A stretch of DNA of 41,431 nucleotides from Clostridium sp. MCC353 (GCF_018785315.1 NZ_WQPN01000074.1:1-41431); one strand, 5' to 3'; counted from the stretch's first letter, positions 7,834 through 16,925 are shown. The notes: generated by a model from the letters alone, not told the origin. Program-made: numbers and translations.

Positions 7834-9375
7834 ATGAAATTACATAGAATTTTAACTCTTCTCATCTATATTTTTCTGTTGGCGGGATGTATTGGAATTG
7901 TCTGTCTTGTATCTAAGCTGGCAGGGCCGGAACTTCCGATTTTGGTTGAAGAAACGGTGGAAACGGCTGAAACTGAGAGGGCGACACCCTCCGATGCCGG
8001 GGAAGAGACGGAAGAAGAGACAGGGGAGGCAACGCCTTCTGATGGAGCGGAGACGCCGGCTTTACAGGAAACGGTTCCGGCCGGGAAAAACAAGTGGTGG
8101 ATAACGGAGAAGACAGAACCGGAATCAGTGGTGGAAGAGCCAAAAGGCCCGCCGGAAATTATATTTGCAAGTGATCTGCATCTGCTGGCGGATTCTCTAT
8201 TTGATGATGGAGAGGCATTTCAGAAACGGGTTGCGGCTGATGATGGTAAGATCATCCCTTATGTTTCACCGGTGATTGAAGCATTTCTGGATGAGGTGAT
8301 TGAGGCGGAGCCTTCTGCGCTGGTGCTTGGCGGTGACCTGACCTTTTATGGGGAAAAAGAGAGCCATATTCAGCTGGCCCAAAAGCTGAAACGAGTGGAG
8401 GAAGCTGGAATCGATGTGGTTTTGATTCCCGGAAACCATGATATTAATACGAAGAACGCCAAATCTTATATTGGAAAAAAAGCGGAAGACGCGGAGGATA
8501 CAGGGCCGGAAGAGTTTGTGGAAATCTACAAAGATTACGGTTACGAAGAGGCATTGAGCAGGGATAAAAATTCTCTGAGCTACATATGGGAACTGGATGA
8601 TAAAAACTGGCTGATGATGCTGGATTCCTGTCAGTATGAACCGAAAAACCTGGTGACAGGAAGGATTAAGCCGGAAACTCTTTTGTGGATGCAGGACCAG
8701 TTTGATGCGGCGAAAGAGCAGGCAATCCGGGTGGTTCCGGTTGCCCATCACAATATCCTGGATCAGAGCCGGTTGTATACCACAGAGTGTAAAATGGATG
8801 ATAATCTGGATGTGGTGGAGCTTTTAGAGGATAACGGGGTTCCGGTGTTTTTAAGCGGCCATATGCATTTGCAGAGAATAAAAAAGCATAAACCGGAGCC
8901 GGGAGCGGACGATGGGGCGTATGGAATCAGCGAAATCATCAATACCTCCTTTGCCATGCCCCCGTGCCAGTACGGCGTGATGAAGTGGGCGGAGGATGGA
9001 AGCCTCAGCTATCATGTGAAAACCGTGGATGTGGAAGCCTGGGCCGGACGCCAGGAGGGGGAAGTGGATGAAAACCTGCTTCATTTTGATGACTACAGCC
9101 GCAGGTTTTTAAAGGAAGTGATGGCCGGGAAGGTGAACCGGGAATTGGAACATCTGCCGGATGAGCACAGGGATGCCATGACAGAGCTGTATGCAAAAGT
9201 CTATTACGATTACTGCCGTGGAGAAGCGGTGGATGGAAAAGAAGTGAAAAAAAGCAGGGCATATCAGTTGTGGGAGAGAAACCGTCCGGATCACAGGTAC
9301 CGTATGGATATAGACGATATGCTGGGTGATATGACGAAGGAAAATTTTGTTTGGGAAAGTGAACCGGAATGGTGA
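7834..9375 (+). CDS. Surface-anchored calcineurin-like metallophosphoesterase
   Basis: Phosphoesterase of 513 aa with all binuclear-metal motifs in order: SDLH (D114, H116), GGDLT (D168), GNHD (N201, H202), AHHN (near 308-311) and GHMH (H343, H345). The N-terminus is a signal with a lipobox LLAGC (C19) followed by more hydrophobic residues, so it is either a lipoprotein or a membrane-anchored protein. Residues about 35-105 are an acidic Thr/Pro/Glu linker with ATPSD repeats, holding the enzyme off the membrane. The C-terminus (about 400-513) is an extra helical region. It is a single gene with its own promoter and terminator; the substrate is unknown. Confidence 0.88.
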   Translation: MKLHRILTLLIYIFLLAGCIGIVCLVSKLAGPELPILVEETVETAETERATPSDAGEETEEETGEATPSDGAETPALQETVPAGKNKWWITEKTEPESVVEEPKGPPEIIFASDLHLLADSLFDDGEAFQKRVAADDGKIIPYVSPVIEAFLDEVIEAEPSALVLGGDLTFYGEKESHIQLAQKLKRVEEAGIDVVLIPGNHDINTKNAKSYIGKKAEDAEDTGPEEFVEIYKDYGYEEALSRDKNSLSYIWELDDKNWLMMLDSCQYEPKNLVTGRIKPETLLWMQDQFDAAKEQAIRVVPVAHHNILDQSRLYTTECKMDDNLDVVELLEDNGVPVFLSGHMHLQRIKKHKPEPGADDGAYGISEIINTSFAMPPCQYGVMKWAEDGSLSYHVKTVDVEAWAGRQEGEVDENLLHFDDYSRRFLKEVMAGKVNRELEHLPDEHRDAMTELYAKVYYDYCRGEAVDGKEVKKSRAYQLWERNRPDHRYRMDIDDMLGDMTKENFVWESEPEW

Positions 9376-9431
9376 ACTGGAACAGCCAACCGGAGCAGAA
9401 CGGTTCCGGGAATTCACAGATAAGCCGGAGA

Positions 9432-9480
9432 CAGCGGAGGTTTGAAAATCAATTTATCGATTTCAAACCTCCGCTGTTTT
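9432..9480 (+). terminator. Terminator after the metallophosphoesterase gene
   Basis: 16-bp perfect stem (9432-9447 with 9461-9476) followed by TTTT. The rest of 9376-9710 has no gene, only the operator-like repeat at 9648. Confidence 0.8.
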
Positions 9481-9647
9481 ATTTCCCCCATCCTGTACAC
9501 GGGTCCTTATTTGTTATTTCTTACCGTGACTGCGGGCATTTATTGGAAATTTTTACGGCTGCAAATTTGTGTAAAAATTTTTTGCAAATGTTCTATCTGT
9601 TCAAAATGCCGCCGGAAGATTATGATAAGACATGTAAGAACGAGAGA

Positions 9648-9664
9648 TACCAAAGCGCTTGGTA
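9648..9664. promoter_or_regulatory. Operator/cre-like inverted repeat before the PTS operon
   Basis: TACCAA-N5-TTGGTA with the central AAAGCGCTT shared with catabolite-responsive elements. It lies 47 bases before the EIIA start and could bind CcpA or the PRD regulator downstream. Confidence 0.45.
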
Positions 9665-9710
9665 AGAAATAGGCTGGAAAATAAATGGTAGAATAAATTG
9701 GAGGTAAGGT

Positions 9711-10163
9711 ATGAATCAATTAATAAGTAAAAACTGTATTGTATTTGATATTGACGCGGCTGAGAAAAAAGATGTAATTAAAGCTCTTGTAAAGGAACTT
9801 CATGTGGCCGGAAAGATTACGGATGAAGAGACATTTTTTGAAGATGTGCTGGCGAGGGAGGCCGTCGCACCGACTTACGTAGGCTTTGAAATGGGCCTGC
9901 CTCATGGAAAGACAGACCATGTGCTGGAGGCTTCGGTCTGCTTTGGAAGAACGGTGAAACCGGTTGTCTGGAATGAAGAGAGCGGCGAGACAGCGGACCT
10001 GGTGATCCTCATCGCGGTTCCGGCAAAGGAAGCGGGGGACACTCATATGAAGATTTTAGCGAACCTTTCCAGAAAACTGATGCATGAGGATTTCAGGGAA
10101 TCGCTGAGAAACAGTACCAAAGAAAAGGTTTATGAAATTCTTGTGGAAGTATTGGAGGGTTAG
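9711..10163 (+). CDS. PTS EIIA component, fructose/mannitol class
   Basis: Cytoplasmic phosphocarrier of 150 aa that takes phosphate from HPr and passes it to EIIB. The EIIA-2 active site GLPHGK places the phosphorylated histidine at H65, and the family tail SRKLMHEDFRE follows. GGAGG precedes the ATG. It is the first gene of a three-gene operon in which EIIA, EIIC and EIIB are separate proteins; the stop is five bases before the EIIC start. Confidence 0.92.
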   Translation: MNQLISKNCIVFDIDAAEKKDVIKALVKELHVAGKITDEETFFEDVLAREAVAPTYVGFEMGLPHGKTDHVLEASVCFGRTVKPVVWNEESGETADLVILIAVPAKEAGDTHMKILANLSRKLMHEDFRESLRNSTKEKVYEILVEVLEG

Positions 10164-10168
10164 GAGAC

Positions 10169-11236
10169 ATGAAGGAACAGATCAGGATACTTAAAAAACA
10201 TATATTGACGGGTACATCCCATATGATTCCATTTATCGTAGCAGGCGGTATTTTGTTCTCCATTTCCGTTATGCTGAACCCGGCAGGAGCTGCTACTCCT
10301 ACGGAAGGCTGGCTGGCCGGCCTGGCGCAGATTGGTCTTGGCGGACTGACGCTGTTCGTTCCGGTTCTGGGAGGTTATATCGCTTATTCCATAGCCGATA
10401 AACCCGGCCTGGCTCCCGGTATGATTGGAGCTTATCTGGCAAACAGCATGGGAGCGGGATTCCTTGGCGGCATGGCTGCAGGTCTGATTGCCGGTGTGGT
10501 GGTTAAACAGTTAAAGAAGATTCAGCTTCCGATTTCACTGAAAACACTGGGTTCCATTTTCATCTATCCATTGGTTGGAACATTTATTACAGGCGGCATC
10601 ATCGTGTGGGGGATCGGCACTCCGATCGCATTTATTATGCAGTCTCTGACCGCATGGTTATCGGGACTGGGCGATGTGGGCAAGGTTCCGCTGGCTTCCA
10701 TTCTGGGCGCTATGACGGCATTTGACATGGGCGGCCCGATCAATAAAGTAGCGACCTTATTTGCACAGACACAGGTGGATACCCTTCCTTACTTAATGGG
10801 CGGTGTAGGCGTAGCAATCTGTACTCCTCCTATCGGTATGGGAATCGCAACCTTATTAGCGCCTAAAAAATACAACGCGGAAGAAAAAGAAGCGGGTAAA
10901 GCTGCAATCCTTATGGGATGTGTGGGCATTACAGAAGGAGCGATTCCGTTTGCGGCAAATGATCCGCTGCGCGTTATCCCTTCCCTGATCGTGGGTGCGG
11001 TTGTGGGAAATATCATCCCATTTCTCACGGGAGTGCTGAATCACGCGCCTTGGGGCGGCCTCATCGTTCTGCCGGTAGTGGAAGGACGTATCTGGTACAT
11101 AATTTCCGTCTTAGCCGGTGGATTAGTGACAGCAGTTATGGTAAACTTATTAAAGAAGAACAACACGGATGATTCCACTGAAAAAGTGGATACCGGAGAT
11201 GACGGATTGGATGAAATCACATTTGATGAATTATAA
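10169..11236 (+). CDS. PTS EIIC permease, fructose family
   Basis: Membrane sugar channel of 355 aa with about nine to ten hydrophobic helices. It starts with the family opening LKKHILTGTSHMIPFIVAGGI and contains GAMTAFDMGGPINKVA and GITEGAIPFAANDP, typical of fructose-type EIIC. It is not fused to EIIB, unlike most FruA proteins. A short acidic tail ends the protein. It imports a fructose-like sugar as the phosphate ester together with the adjacent EIIA and EIIB; the exact sugar is unknown. Confidence 0.92.
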   Translation: MKEQIRILKKHILTGTSHMIPFIVAGGILFSISVMLNPAGAATPTEGWLAGLAQIGLGGLTLFVPVLGGYIAYSIADKPGLAPGMIGAYLANSMGAGFLGGMAAGLIAGVVVKQLKKIQLPISLKTLGSIFIYPLVGTFITGGIIVWGIGTPIAFIMQSLTAWLSGLGDVGKVPLASILGAMTAFDMGGPINKVATLFAQTQVDTLPYLMGGVGVAICTPPIGMGIATLLAPKKYNAEEKEAGKAAILMGCVGITEGAIPFAANDPLRVIPSLIVGAVVGNIIPFLTGVLNHAPWGGLIVLPVVEGRIWYIISVLAGGLVTAVMVNLLKKNNTDDSTEKVDTGDDGLDEITFDEL

Positions 11237-11272
11237 ATTTAATCAGCCTAAGAAGGCGGAAGGAGAAAAAAT

Positions 11273-11581
11273 ATGAAAGTAGTAGGAATTACATCTTGCC
11301 CATCAGGAGTGGCACATACTTATATGGCAGCGGAGGCATTGAAGCTTTCCGGACAGAAGCTTGGAATTGACGTGAAGATTGAGACCCAGGGAGGGGCGGG
11401 AGTTGAGAACCAGCTCAACCCAAAGGACATTGAAGAGGCTGTCTGCGTGGTTTTGGTAAATGACGTGGCATTGGAAGGGCTGGACCGCTTTAAGGGTAAA
11501 AAAGTTTTAAAAATGGGAGTTTCTGATTTAATTAAAAAATCGGATGCTGTGATGAAGAAGATCCAGGATACATTTCAGTAA
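11273..11581 (+). CDS. PTS EIIB component, fructose family
   Basis: Small cytoplasmic domain protein of 102 aa that carries phosphate on cysteine C9 in the motif VGITSCPSGVAHTYMAAEAL, which is diagnostic for fructose EIIB. AAGGAG precedes the ATG 36 bases after EIIC. It completes the split permease; no sugar-phosphate kinase or aldolase gene follows, so downstream metabolism must be encoded elsewhere. Confidence 0.92.
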   Translation: MKVVGITSCPSGVAHTYMAAEALKLSGQKLGIDVKIETQGGAGVENQLNPKDIEEAVCVVLVNDVALEGLDRFKGKKVLKMGVSDLIKKSDAVMKKIQDTFQ

Positions 11582-11610
11582 GGAACATATGGAATAAGGG
11601 GAGTATTTAG

Positions 11611-11642
11611 GAAAGAGGAGATGGGGAGCATTCTCCTCTTTC
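11611..11642 (+). terminator. Hairpin between EIIB and the PRD regulator
   Basis: 11-bp perfect stem GAAAGAGGAGA/TCTCCTCTTTC with a 10-base loop, followed by a broken T stretch (TATCGTGTTTTT). It is likely a partial terminator lowering regulator expression relative to the PTS genes. Confidence 0.6.
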
Positions 11643-11706
11643 TATCGTGTTTTTAGGCGTGAATGGGAGAAACTTATTTTAGAACAGAACGGGATGGCGG
11701 AATTTT

Positions 11707-13743
11707 ATGTTTAGTGGAAGAATGCTTAGTGTTGTAAGGTATTTGAGCATCAGTCAGAAGACGACTTATAAAGAGGCGGCAGCGGCACTGAAGATGTCGG
11801 AACGCAGCATCCGGTACGATGTTGACCGGATCAATGACGCGCTGTCATTGGAGAAGCTTCCGGTCATTGAAAAAGGATCTAAGGGGGTGCTGGTTTATCC
11901 AAAGGATTTGGATATCAGCATGCTGGAAGAGGAATCGGAAGTGGTCTATACCGGTAAGGAGCGGATTTCCATTCTGCTTCTCATTCTGATGATGAGAAAT
12001 GAAGATTTAAAGATTAACCAGCTCAGTGAGCTTTTTAAAGTGTCCAGATCCACCATTAAAAATGACATGGCGGCGCTGGAAGAGGAGCTGAAAAAAGAAG
12101 GGCTGAGCATTGAGTACTCGGATCATTTTTATCTGGCCGGGCCAAGGAAGAAGAGAACCAGCCTGCTGAACCAGGAATTTAAAAAGTATATCAATTATCT
12201 GATCAACCCGTTTACCAATTATAACTCTTATGAGTTTTACTGCATACACATCATCCACAAGGCATTTGAGGGGATCTCAATTCCCAATGTGGTTTTGGCG
12301 GTAAATGCCCTTTTGGAGGAACTGAAATGTACCCTGACCCAGGCATCCTATTCCTGGTATATGTCCAATATCATGGCAGTCATCTGGTTTATCATCCACA
12401 ATAAAGAATATCCGCTGGATCTTCCTGTGGAAACGGAATATGACAAGGATAAATTCGACAGGTTCTCTGAAAAGCTGGAACAGATTCTGGGAATGCCGGT
12501 TGGGGAAAATAACATCCGCCTCATGGCCAAATTATTCGATTTTACCAACAAATTTGCAGGTTTAAATGGAAATGTGGATCTGCTCCGCGCGGAATCGGTC
12601 ACATTTTCCCTGATATCTGGAATGTCCAAGGAACTGGATATGCCTTTGGACAAGGACAAGACTTTGCTGGAAGGGCTGTTAAACCATATGGTCCCTCTGC
12701 TTCAGAGAATTGAAAACCACATCGACATCCGGGACAACATGATGCAGTTGATGGGGGAGGAAGAAAAAAAGCTGTATGGGGTGCTGGCTAAGGTCTGTAA
12801 GGAACTGGACGTTCTCTGTGAGATCACCAGCGAGGATGAACTGGTGTATTTGACCATTTGTTTTATGGCCAGCATTAAGCGGATGAAGGGGGCGCCTTAT
12901 AAACGGGTGCTTCTGGTCTGCGGCCATGGGTACGGCACTACCACCATGCTGAAGGAATCGCTGCTCAGTGAATACCAGCTTCATATCATCGATACAATTC
13001 CGCTTTATAAGATCACGTCTTATCCGGATTGGGCGGCTATTGATTATGTCCTGACCACGGTCAAGCTCAACAATAAACTGCCGAAGCCCTGCATCCTGTT
13101 AAATCCGATATTGCAGCTGGAAGACCGGGCTGCTCTGGATAAACTGGGAATTCCCAGAAAAATGATCCTGTCCAGTTACTATTCTATAGAAGAAAAGCTG
13201 ACATTTCTGGATGAAACTAACCGCAGACGGGTTATGGAAGTGATTGAGAAAGAGTTAGGCTATCAGACGGTAAAATCGGTCAACCGTTCGAAGAATTTCA
13301 CCAATTTCCTGAAATTCGACTGCATCCGCCTGGTGGATTTAAAGCTGAGCTGGCGGCAGGCGGTGATCCAAAGCGGCAGGCTGCTGCAGGACCGGTCATT
13401 TATAGAGGAAAGTTATGTACAGAATACCATCGATTTCATAGAAGAACAGGGTTTTTATGCGGTGTCTGACGGTGCATTTGCCCTGCTGCATGGCAAGGGA
13501 AATGAAGGGATTCGCCGGACGGGCATAAGCCTGCTGGTCAATAAGCATCCGGTACAGTTCGGGGATAAATCCGTTCGGGTGGTATTTTTCCTGGCAAGCA
13601 GGGATTCCAAAGAGCATATTCCTGCGGTGGTCACCCTGGTCCGCATGGTGAAGACCACGCCTCTGATCCGTGAGCTGGAACGGTGCAGGTCGGAAGAGGA
13701 AATTTATCAGACAATTTTAAGATATGAATTTGAAGTGTCTTAG
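11707..13743 (+). CDS. PRD-containing transcriptional activator (MtlR/ManR type) of the PTS
   Basis: Regulator of 678 aa: N-terminal HTH (about 10-55), second HTH/Mga-like domain (about 85-135, LSELFKVSRSTIKND), two PRD domains (about 180-290 and 300-395), an EIIB-like domain with VLLVCGHGYGTT (C405), and an EIIA-like C-terminal domain with LLHGKG (H595). PTS proteins phosphorylate the PRDs and the EIIB/EIIA-like domains, so activity tracks sugar flux and HPr state. It follows the split PTS in the same direction and very likely controls it. The start has only a weak GGCGG site, consistent with low expression. The EIIB fold and DNA-binding N-terminus fit an activator, not an RNA-binding antiterminator. 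Confidence 0.88.
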   Translation: MFSGRMLSVVRYLSISQKTTYKEAAAALKMSERSIRYDVDRINDALSLEKLPVIEKGSKGVLVYPKDLDISMLEEESEVVYTGKERISILLLILMMRNEDLKINQLSELFKVSRSTIKNDMAALEEELKKEGLSIEYSDHFYLAGPRKKRTSLLNQEFKKYINYLINPFTNYNSYEFYCIHIIHKAFEGISIPNVVLAVNALLEELKCTLTQASYSWYMSNIMAVIWFIIHNKEYPLDLPVETEYDKDKFDRFSEKLEQILGMPVGENNIRLMAKLFDFTNKFAGLNGNVDLLRAESVTFSLISGMSKELDMPLDKDKTLLEGLLNHMVPLLQRIENHIDIRDNMMQLMGEEEKKLYGVLAKVCKELDVLCEITSEDELVYLTICFMASIKRMKGAPYKRVLLVCGHGYGTTTMLKESLLSEYQLHIIDTIPLYKITSYPDWAAIDYVLTTVKLNNKLPKPCILLNPILQLEDRAALDKLGIPRKMILSSYYSIEEKLTFLDETNRRRVMEVIEKELGYQTVKSVNRSKNFTNFLKFDCIRLVDLKLSWRQAVIQSGRLLQDRSFIEESYVQNTIDFIEEQGFYAVSDGAFALLHGKGNEGIRRTGISLLVNKHPVQFGDKSVRVVFFLASRDSKEHIPAVVTLVRMVKTTPLIRELERCRSEEEIYQTILRYEFEVS

Positions 13744-13820
13744 AGTACGTTTTAATGCGTTTCAGGGCGGGCAGGTAAAGATACATACATAGGGCTTTTG
13801 GTTTCCGCATACATTGAAGT

Positions 13821-13847
13821 GTGTTTAAAAATTCATTCCGCCGCCTG
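13821..13847. repeat. Dispersed repeat copy 1 (GTGTTTAAAAATTCATTCCGCC)
   Basis: This word recurs with changes at 34924-34950 and 41267-41293, always in a spacer. The 13744-13937 spacer otherwise has nothing clear. Confidence 0.5.
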
Positions 13848-13937
13848 CGGGCCCTGTTTTGCAGCATAGTCATCCTCGTATCAGTGAGCGCAGCCCGGAA
13901 TGGGAAGTTTTAAATGTCTGCGGATATGGAGGTGCGC

Positions 13938-14900
13938 ATGCTGGAATATGGACTTGCGCTTGCAGGGGGCGGAACCAGGGGAGCTGCCCATGCAGGCGTG
14001 TTAAAAGCGTTAGAAGAGGAAAATCTGCTGCCAACATCCATAGCCGGTACCAGTGCGGGAAGCATTGCTGCCGGTTTATTTGCATTTGGGATGAGCGCCG
14101 GTGAACTGGAAGAAATCATAGAAGATATGGAAAAATACGGGTGGTATCTGCTGGATCCGGATTACATAGGCATTCTCACATTTATTCCTCAACTGCTGTT
14201 TCACAGAAAAGCCGGTTTAAAGGGCCTGATCGGAGGAAGAAGCCTGACGGAATACTTTTCCTGCCTGACAAACCGGTGCAGCATCAGGGATATCAAAATG
14301 AAACTGGTGATCCCGGCTGTGGATTTATGCAGCGGGATGACCATTGCTTATACAAACAGCCCGGCGTCGTCGTCCAGGGAACATGTGAAGTGGGAATTTG
14401 AAGGAAGGCTCTGTGATATCATCATGGCCAGCTGCAGCGTACCGGGAGTATTCCGGCCGAAAAAGATAGGAAATTACTGTCTGGTGGACGGAGGTGTGAC
14501 CAATAATCTGCCTGTGGATCTTCTGCGGGCAGCCGGAGAAGCCAGAGTGGTTGGAGTGGATCTTGGTGTTGATTATACCATGCCTCATGAAGATACCATA
14601 ACGGAGGTGGTGTCCCATTCATTTTCCATTATGAGCACCGGCTTAAAGGACTGCATGTCCAGAGGTGAAATTTATTTGTTAAATCCGGAACTGCCGGAAG
14701 GCGCGGGCCTGCTTACTTTTGATAAAATGCGGGCCTGCATGGACGCAGGATACCGCCACACCAAAGAAAAAATACCGGAAATCAGGGCTGCGTTGACGCA
14801 AAACGGGCGCAGGAGTATAAAAACAGGGAAAAGGCAGATAATAGGTGATGATAAAAAAATTATAGTAAATTGTAATAGTTCAGACCGCTCATCTTCTTGA
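13938..14900 (+). CDS. Patatin-like phospholipase
   Basis: Serine lipid acyl hydrolase of 320 aa. It has the glycine-rich oxyanion motif GGGTRG (10-15), the nucleophile elbow GTSAG (S39) and the catalytic aspartate in VDGGV (D184), together the Ser-Asp dyad of bacterial patatins. No signal peptide is seen, so it acts inside the cell, on membrane lipids or intracellular lipid. The ATG at 13938 is preferred because GGAGGTG lies just upstream; an ATG at 13914 is a weaker option. The C-terminus (about 290-320) is polar and serine-rich and ends inside a hairpin. Confidence 0.87.
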   Translation: MLEYGLALAGGGTRGAAHAGVLKALEEENLLPTSIAGTSAGSIAAGLFAFGMSAGELEEIIEDMEKYGWYLLDPDYIGILTFIPQLLFHRKAGLKGLIGGRSLTEYFSCLTNRCSIRDIKMKLVIPAVDLCSGMTIAYTNSPASSSREHVKWEFEGRLCDIIMASCSVPGVFRPKKIGNYCLVDGGVTNNLPVDLLRAAGEARVVGVDLGVDYTMPHEDTITEVVSHSFSIMSTGLKDCMSRGEIYLLNPELPEGAGLLTFDKMRACMDAGYRHTKEKIPEIRAALTQNGRRSIKTGKRQIIGDDKKIIVNCNSSDRSSS

Positions 14901-14922
14901 CCGAAAAAGACCGGTCAAGAAG
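14893..14922 (+). terminator. Hairpin over the end of the patatin gene
   Basis: 11-bp perfect stem CTTCTTGACCG/CGGTCAAGAAG with an 8-base loop; it includes the stop codon. No T tract follows. Confidence 0.5.
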
Positions 14923-14923
14923 C

Positions 14924-14941
14924 ATCGGATATCCATCCGAT
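14924..14941. repeat. Short inverted repeat ATCGGAT/ATCCGAT
   Basis: 7-bp arms with a 4-base loop, wedged between two larger hairpins. Confidence 0.4.
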
Positions 14942-14942
14942 G

Positions 14943-15005
14943 GGAAAACTGGTTAAGAAAGCTGCTTACAAGCGAGCTTGACGCTGCTTTCTTAACCAAT
15001 TTTCC
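14943..15005. repeat. Long hairpin, 23-bp arms
   Basis: Arms 14943-14965 and 14983-15005 pair with two mismatches around a 17-base loop that itself holds AAGC-GA-GCTT. It has no T tract. It resembles a stable 3' end hairpin or a small mobile palindromic repeat. Confidence 0.55.
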
Positions 15006-15014
15006 AGCCGTCTG

Positions 15015-15038
15015 AATTGTTATAATAAATTAACAATT
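15015..15038. promoter_or_regulatory. AATTGTTA/TAACAATT inverted repeat before rubredoxin
   Basis: 8-bp perfect arms, 8-base spacer, about 95 bases before the rubredoxin start; it could be an operator. A -10-like TATAGT lies at 15076-15081 without a good -35. Confidence 0.35.
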
Positions 15039-15132
15039 TGTTGCAAATGCAACAGATTAATCGGGATGTTTCTGTTATAGTATAAACATCAAAGCAAGAT
15101 ATGAAATGTAGATAACAGGAGGTATTTAAAAT

Positions 15133-15294
15133 ATGAAGAAATATGTTTGTGAACCATGTGGTTATGTATATGATCCTGAAGTAGGTGATCCGGACGGCGG
15201 AATCGCACCGGGAACTGCATTTGAGGATATTCCGGACGACTGGGTCTGCCCGATTTGTGGATTGGGTAAAGATGTGTTTGTAGTAGAAGAGTAA
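15133..15294 (+). CDS. Rubredoxin
   Basis: Electron-transfer protein of 53 aa with one Fe(Cys)4 centre. Both knuckles are present: C6-E-P-C9-G-Y and C39-P-I-C42-G, with the conserved core [15 protein letters not shown] and DDWVCPICG between. The gene is short, so automated callers may miss it. AGGAGG is ten bases before the ATG. It is a single gene with a strong terminator. In anaerobes rubredoxin passes electrons to oxygen and peroxide detoxification enzymes; no partner gene is adjacent. Confidence 0.95.
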   Translation: MKKYVCEPCGYVYDPEVGDPDGGIAPGTAFEDIPDDWVCPICGLGKDVFVVEE

Positions 15295-15316
15295 ATAGAA
15301 AAGTGATTTTGAAGGG

Positions 15317-15364
15317 CTGCTGGGCCTGCCGAAGAGATTTTGGCAGGGCGGCAGTCTTTTTTTT
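15317..15364 (+). terminator. Rubredoxin terminator
   Basis: GC-rich stem (15317-15330 with 15342-15354) followed by eight T residues. Confidence 0.85.
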
Positions 15365-15484
15365 GTTTCTTGGAATGAGACAAAGTGTTTAATATCGTAT
15401 AATTTCTTATTTTATCTTAGATAAATATGTCTCAGAATATAGTTTATATCTTCCTGATAAGGTGCTCTTACAGAAAATTTAAAA

Positions 15485-15533
15485 CTGAAAAAGCCCAGAC
15501 TATTGATTCAGCATTGGCAGTTTGGGCTTTCAG
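15485..15533 (-). terminator. Terminator for the GH28 gene
   Basis: Stem with a two-base bulge: CTGAAAAAGCCCA pairs with TGGGCTTTCAG. On the minus strand it ends in CTTTTTCAGTTTT, after the GH28 stop. Between it and the rubredoxin terminator (15365-15484) lies A/T-rich DNA with no gene, and 15534-15650 also shows nothing. Confidence 0.55.
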
Positions 15534-15650
15534 CGTTTGATTAATGGTGCCCCAAGAGAACATCGCTGATTGTCCCTCAATTATGATATTCTGAGTATAA
15601 CAAGGGGATACATTCAAAAACATTCGGCAGATAATTAGTTCTGTAAAAAA

Positions 15651-16925
15651 TTACCGTATGATCACATCATTGCAATTCTGAACGGAAAAGTGTTCCTCTT
15701 TTTCACTTCTGACCGTCACATTTGTCAAAACCACATGATCCGCATATTCGATTATCATTCCCTCCCCAGCCATCTTTTTGCGTTCATAGGTCATGGCCGG
15801 TTCCTGGGGCGTCTGTGGGGAAGGAGCCATGGTTACGGTCATGTTGTCAATATAGAGGCCATCTATGGGCATTTCAGGAAGGCCGCTTATAAAGCCGGCT
15901 GCCGAGGTGGCGTCCTGGACAACCAGATCGGAAAAATACAGGTTTCTGAATACAGGAGTGGCCGGGGTGACCGGCTGCTTTTCCTTGGAAGAGCAGTATT
16001 CTTCGTCGCCGGGGAGGGTGGCGCAGGGATAGAAGCAGTTGACAATCAGGGGGCAGAAGACGTGCTCCATGATGATGTTGTTGACCCGTATGTTTTCTAC
16101 CACGCCTCCCCGCAGCCTTCTTGTTTTGATGCGGAAGCCGCGGTCGGTGTTTTGGAAGACACAGTTATTGACGGTTACATTTCTCACGCCTCCCGACATC
16201 TCACTGCCGATGACCACGCCGCCGTGGCCGTCTGCCATGGTGCAGTTGGTGATGGTTATATTCTCGCAGGCCCACTCCTTCATATAGGTATCAAATTCCC
16301 TGCCGGATTTGATTGCGATACAGTCGTCCCCTACGCTGATGTGGCAGTTGCTGATATGTACGCTGCGGCAGCTTTCCGGGTTAATGCCGTCTGTGTTGGG
16401 TGAATCCACAGGGTTTTGTATTGTTACATTATCAATGGTGATGATGTCGCTGTGAACCGGGTGTATGGTCCACATGGGGGAGTTTACGATCTTGATGTCT
16501 TCGATCAATATGCGGCTGCAGCCGATGAATTCCACACAGCGGGGCCTGTCGTCAAATTTCTTGTGCCACCAGTGCCAGCCCTGCCCGTTGATAAGGCCCC
16601 GGCCCCGTATGGCGATATTCTCCGCCTGATATGCACAGATCAGGCCGGAGTGGGTATCCATTCCCCAGCCGGGGATTACAGATGGGGTGATCATGGGATA
16701 ATCGTCATAACATCCGCTTCCCAAAAGTACGGCCCCTTCCGACAGATAGAGGGTGATGTTGCTGAGAAGCCGGACGGAGCCGGTCAGATATTCACCGGCG
16801 GGAAAACAGATGGTTCCGCCTCCCTGAATGTGGATTTTTTCAATCAGGCGGTTTATGGGAGCTGTCAGGTTTTCGCCGCTGCCCGGGTTGATACCGTATT
16901 CCGTTACATCATAAAAACTGTTCAT
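15651..16925 (-). CDS. Glycoside hydrolase family 28 (polygalacturonase-type)
   Basis: Pectin-active hydrolase of 424 aa with a right-handed beta-helix. All four GH28 motifs are seen: NTDGIN (N177, D179), GDDC (D200, D201), GHGG (H234) and RIKT (R265, K267), giving the three catalytic aspartates and substrate-binding residues. There is no signal peptide, so it works in the cytoplasm, most likely as an exo-acting enzyme on imported oligogalacturonides. It is divergent from a CUT1 ABC transporter with its two-component system, which points to uptake of pectin fragments. GGAAAGGA precedes the start. Residues about 300-360 form an insertion between the helix and the C-terminal strands. Confidence 0.93.
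   Translation of the reverse strand: MNSFYDVTEYGINPGSGENLTAPINRLIEKIHIQGGGTICFPAGEYLTGSVRLLSNITLYLSEGAVLLGSGCYDDYPMITPSVIPGWGMDTHSGLICAYQAENIAIRGRGLINGQGWHWWHKKFDDRPRCVEFIGCSRILIEDIKIVNSPMWTIHPVHSDIITIDNVTIQNPVDSPNTDGINPESCRSVHISNCHISVGDDCIAIKSGREFDTYMKEWACENITITNCTMADGHGGVVIGSEMSGGVRNVTVNNCVFQNTDRGFRIKTRRLRGGVVENIRVNNIIMEHVFCPLIVNCFYPCATLPGDEEYCSSKEKQPVTPATPVFRNLYFSDLVVQDATSAAGFISGLPEMPIDGLYIDNMTVTMAPSPQTPQEPAMTYERKKMAGEGMIIEYADHVVLTNVTVRSEKEEHFSVQNCNDVIIR

Noticed and set aside
9689-9694. TAGAAT as -10 of the PTS operon
   Set aside because: Transcription would start at about the ribosome site (9700), leaving no leader, and no -35 is at the proper distance.
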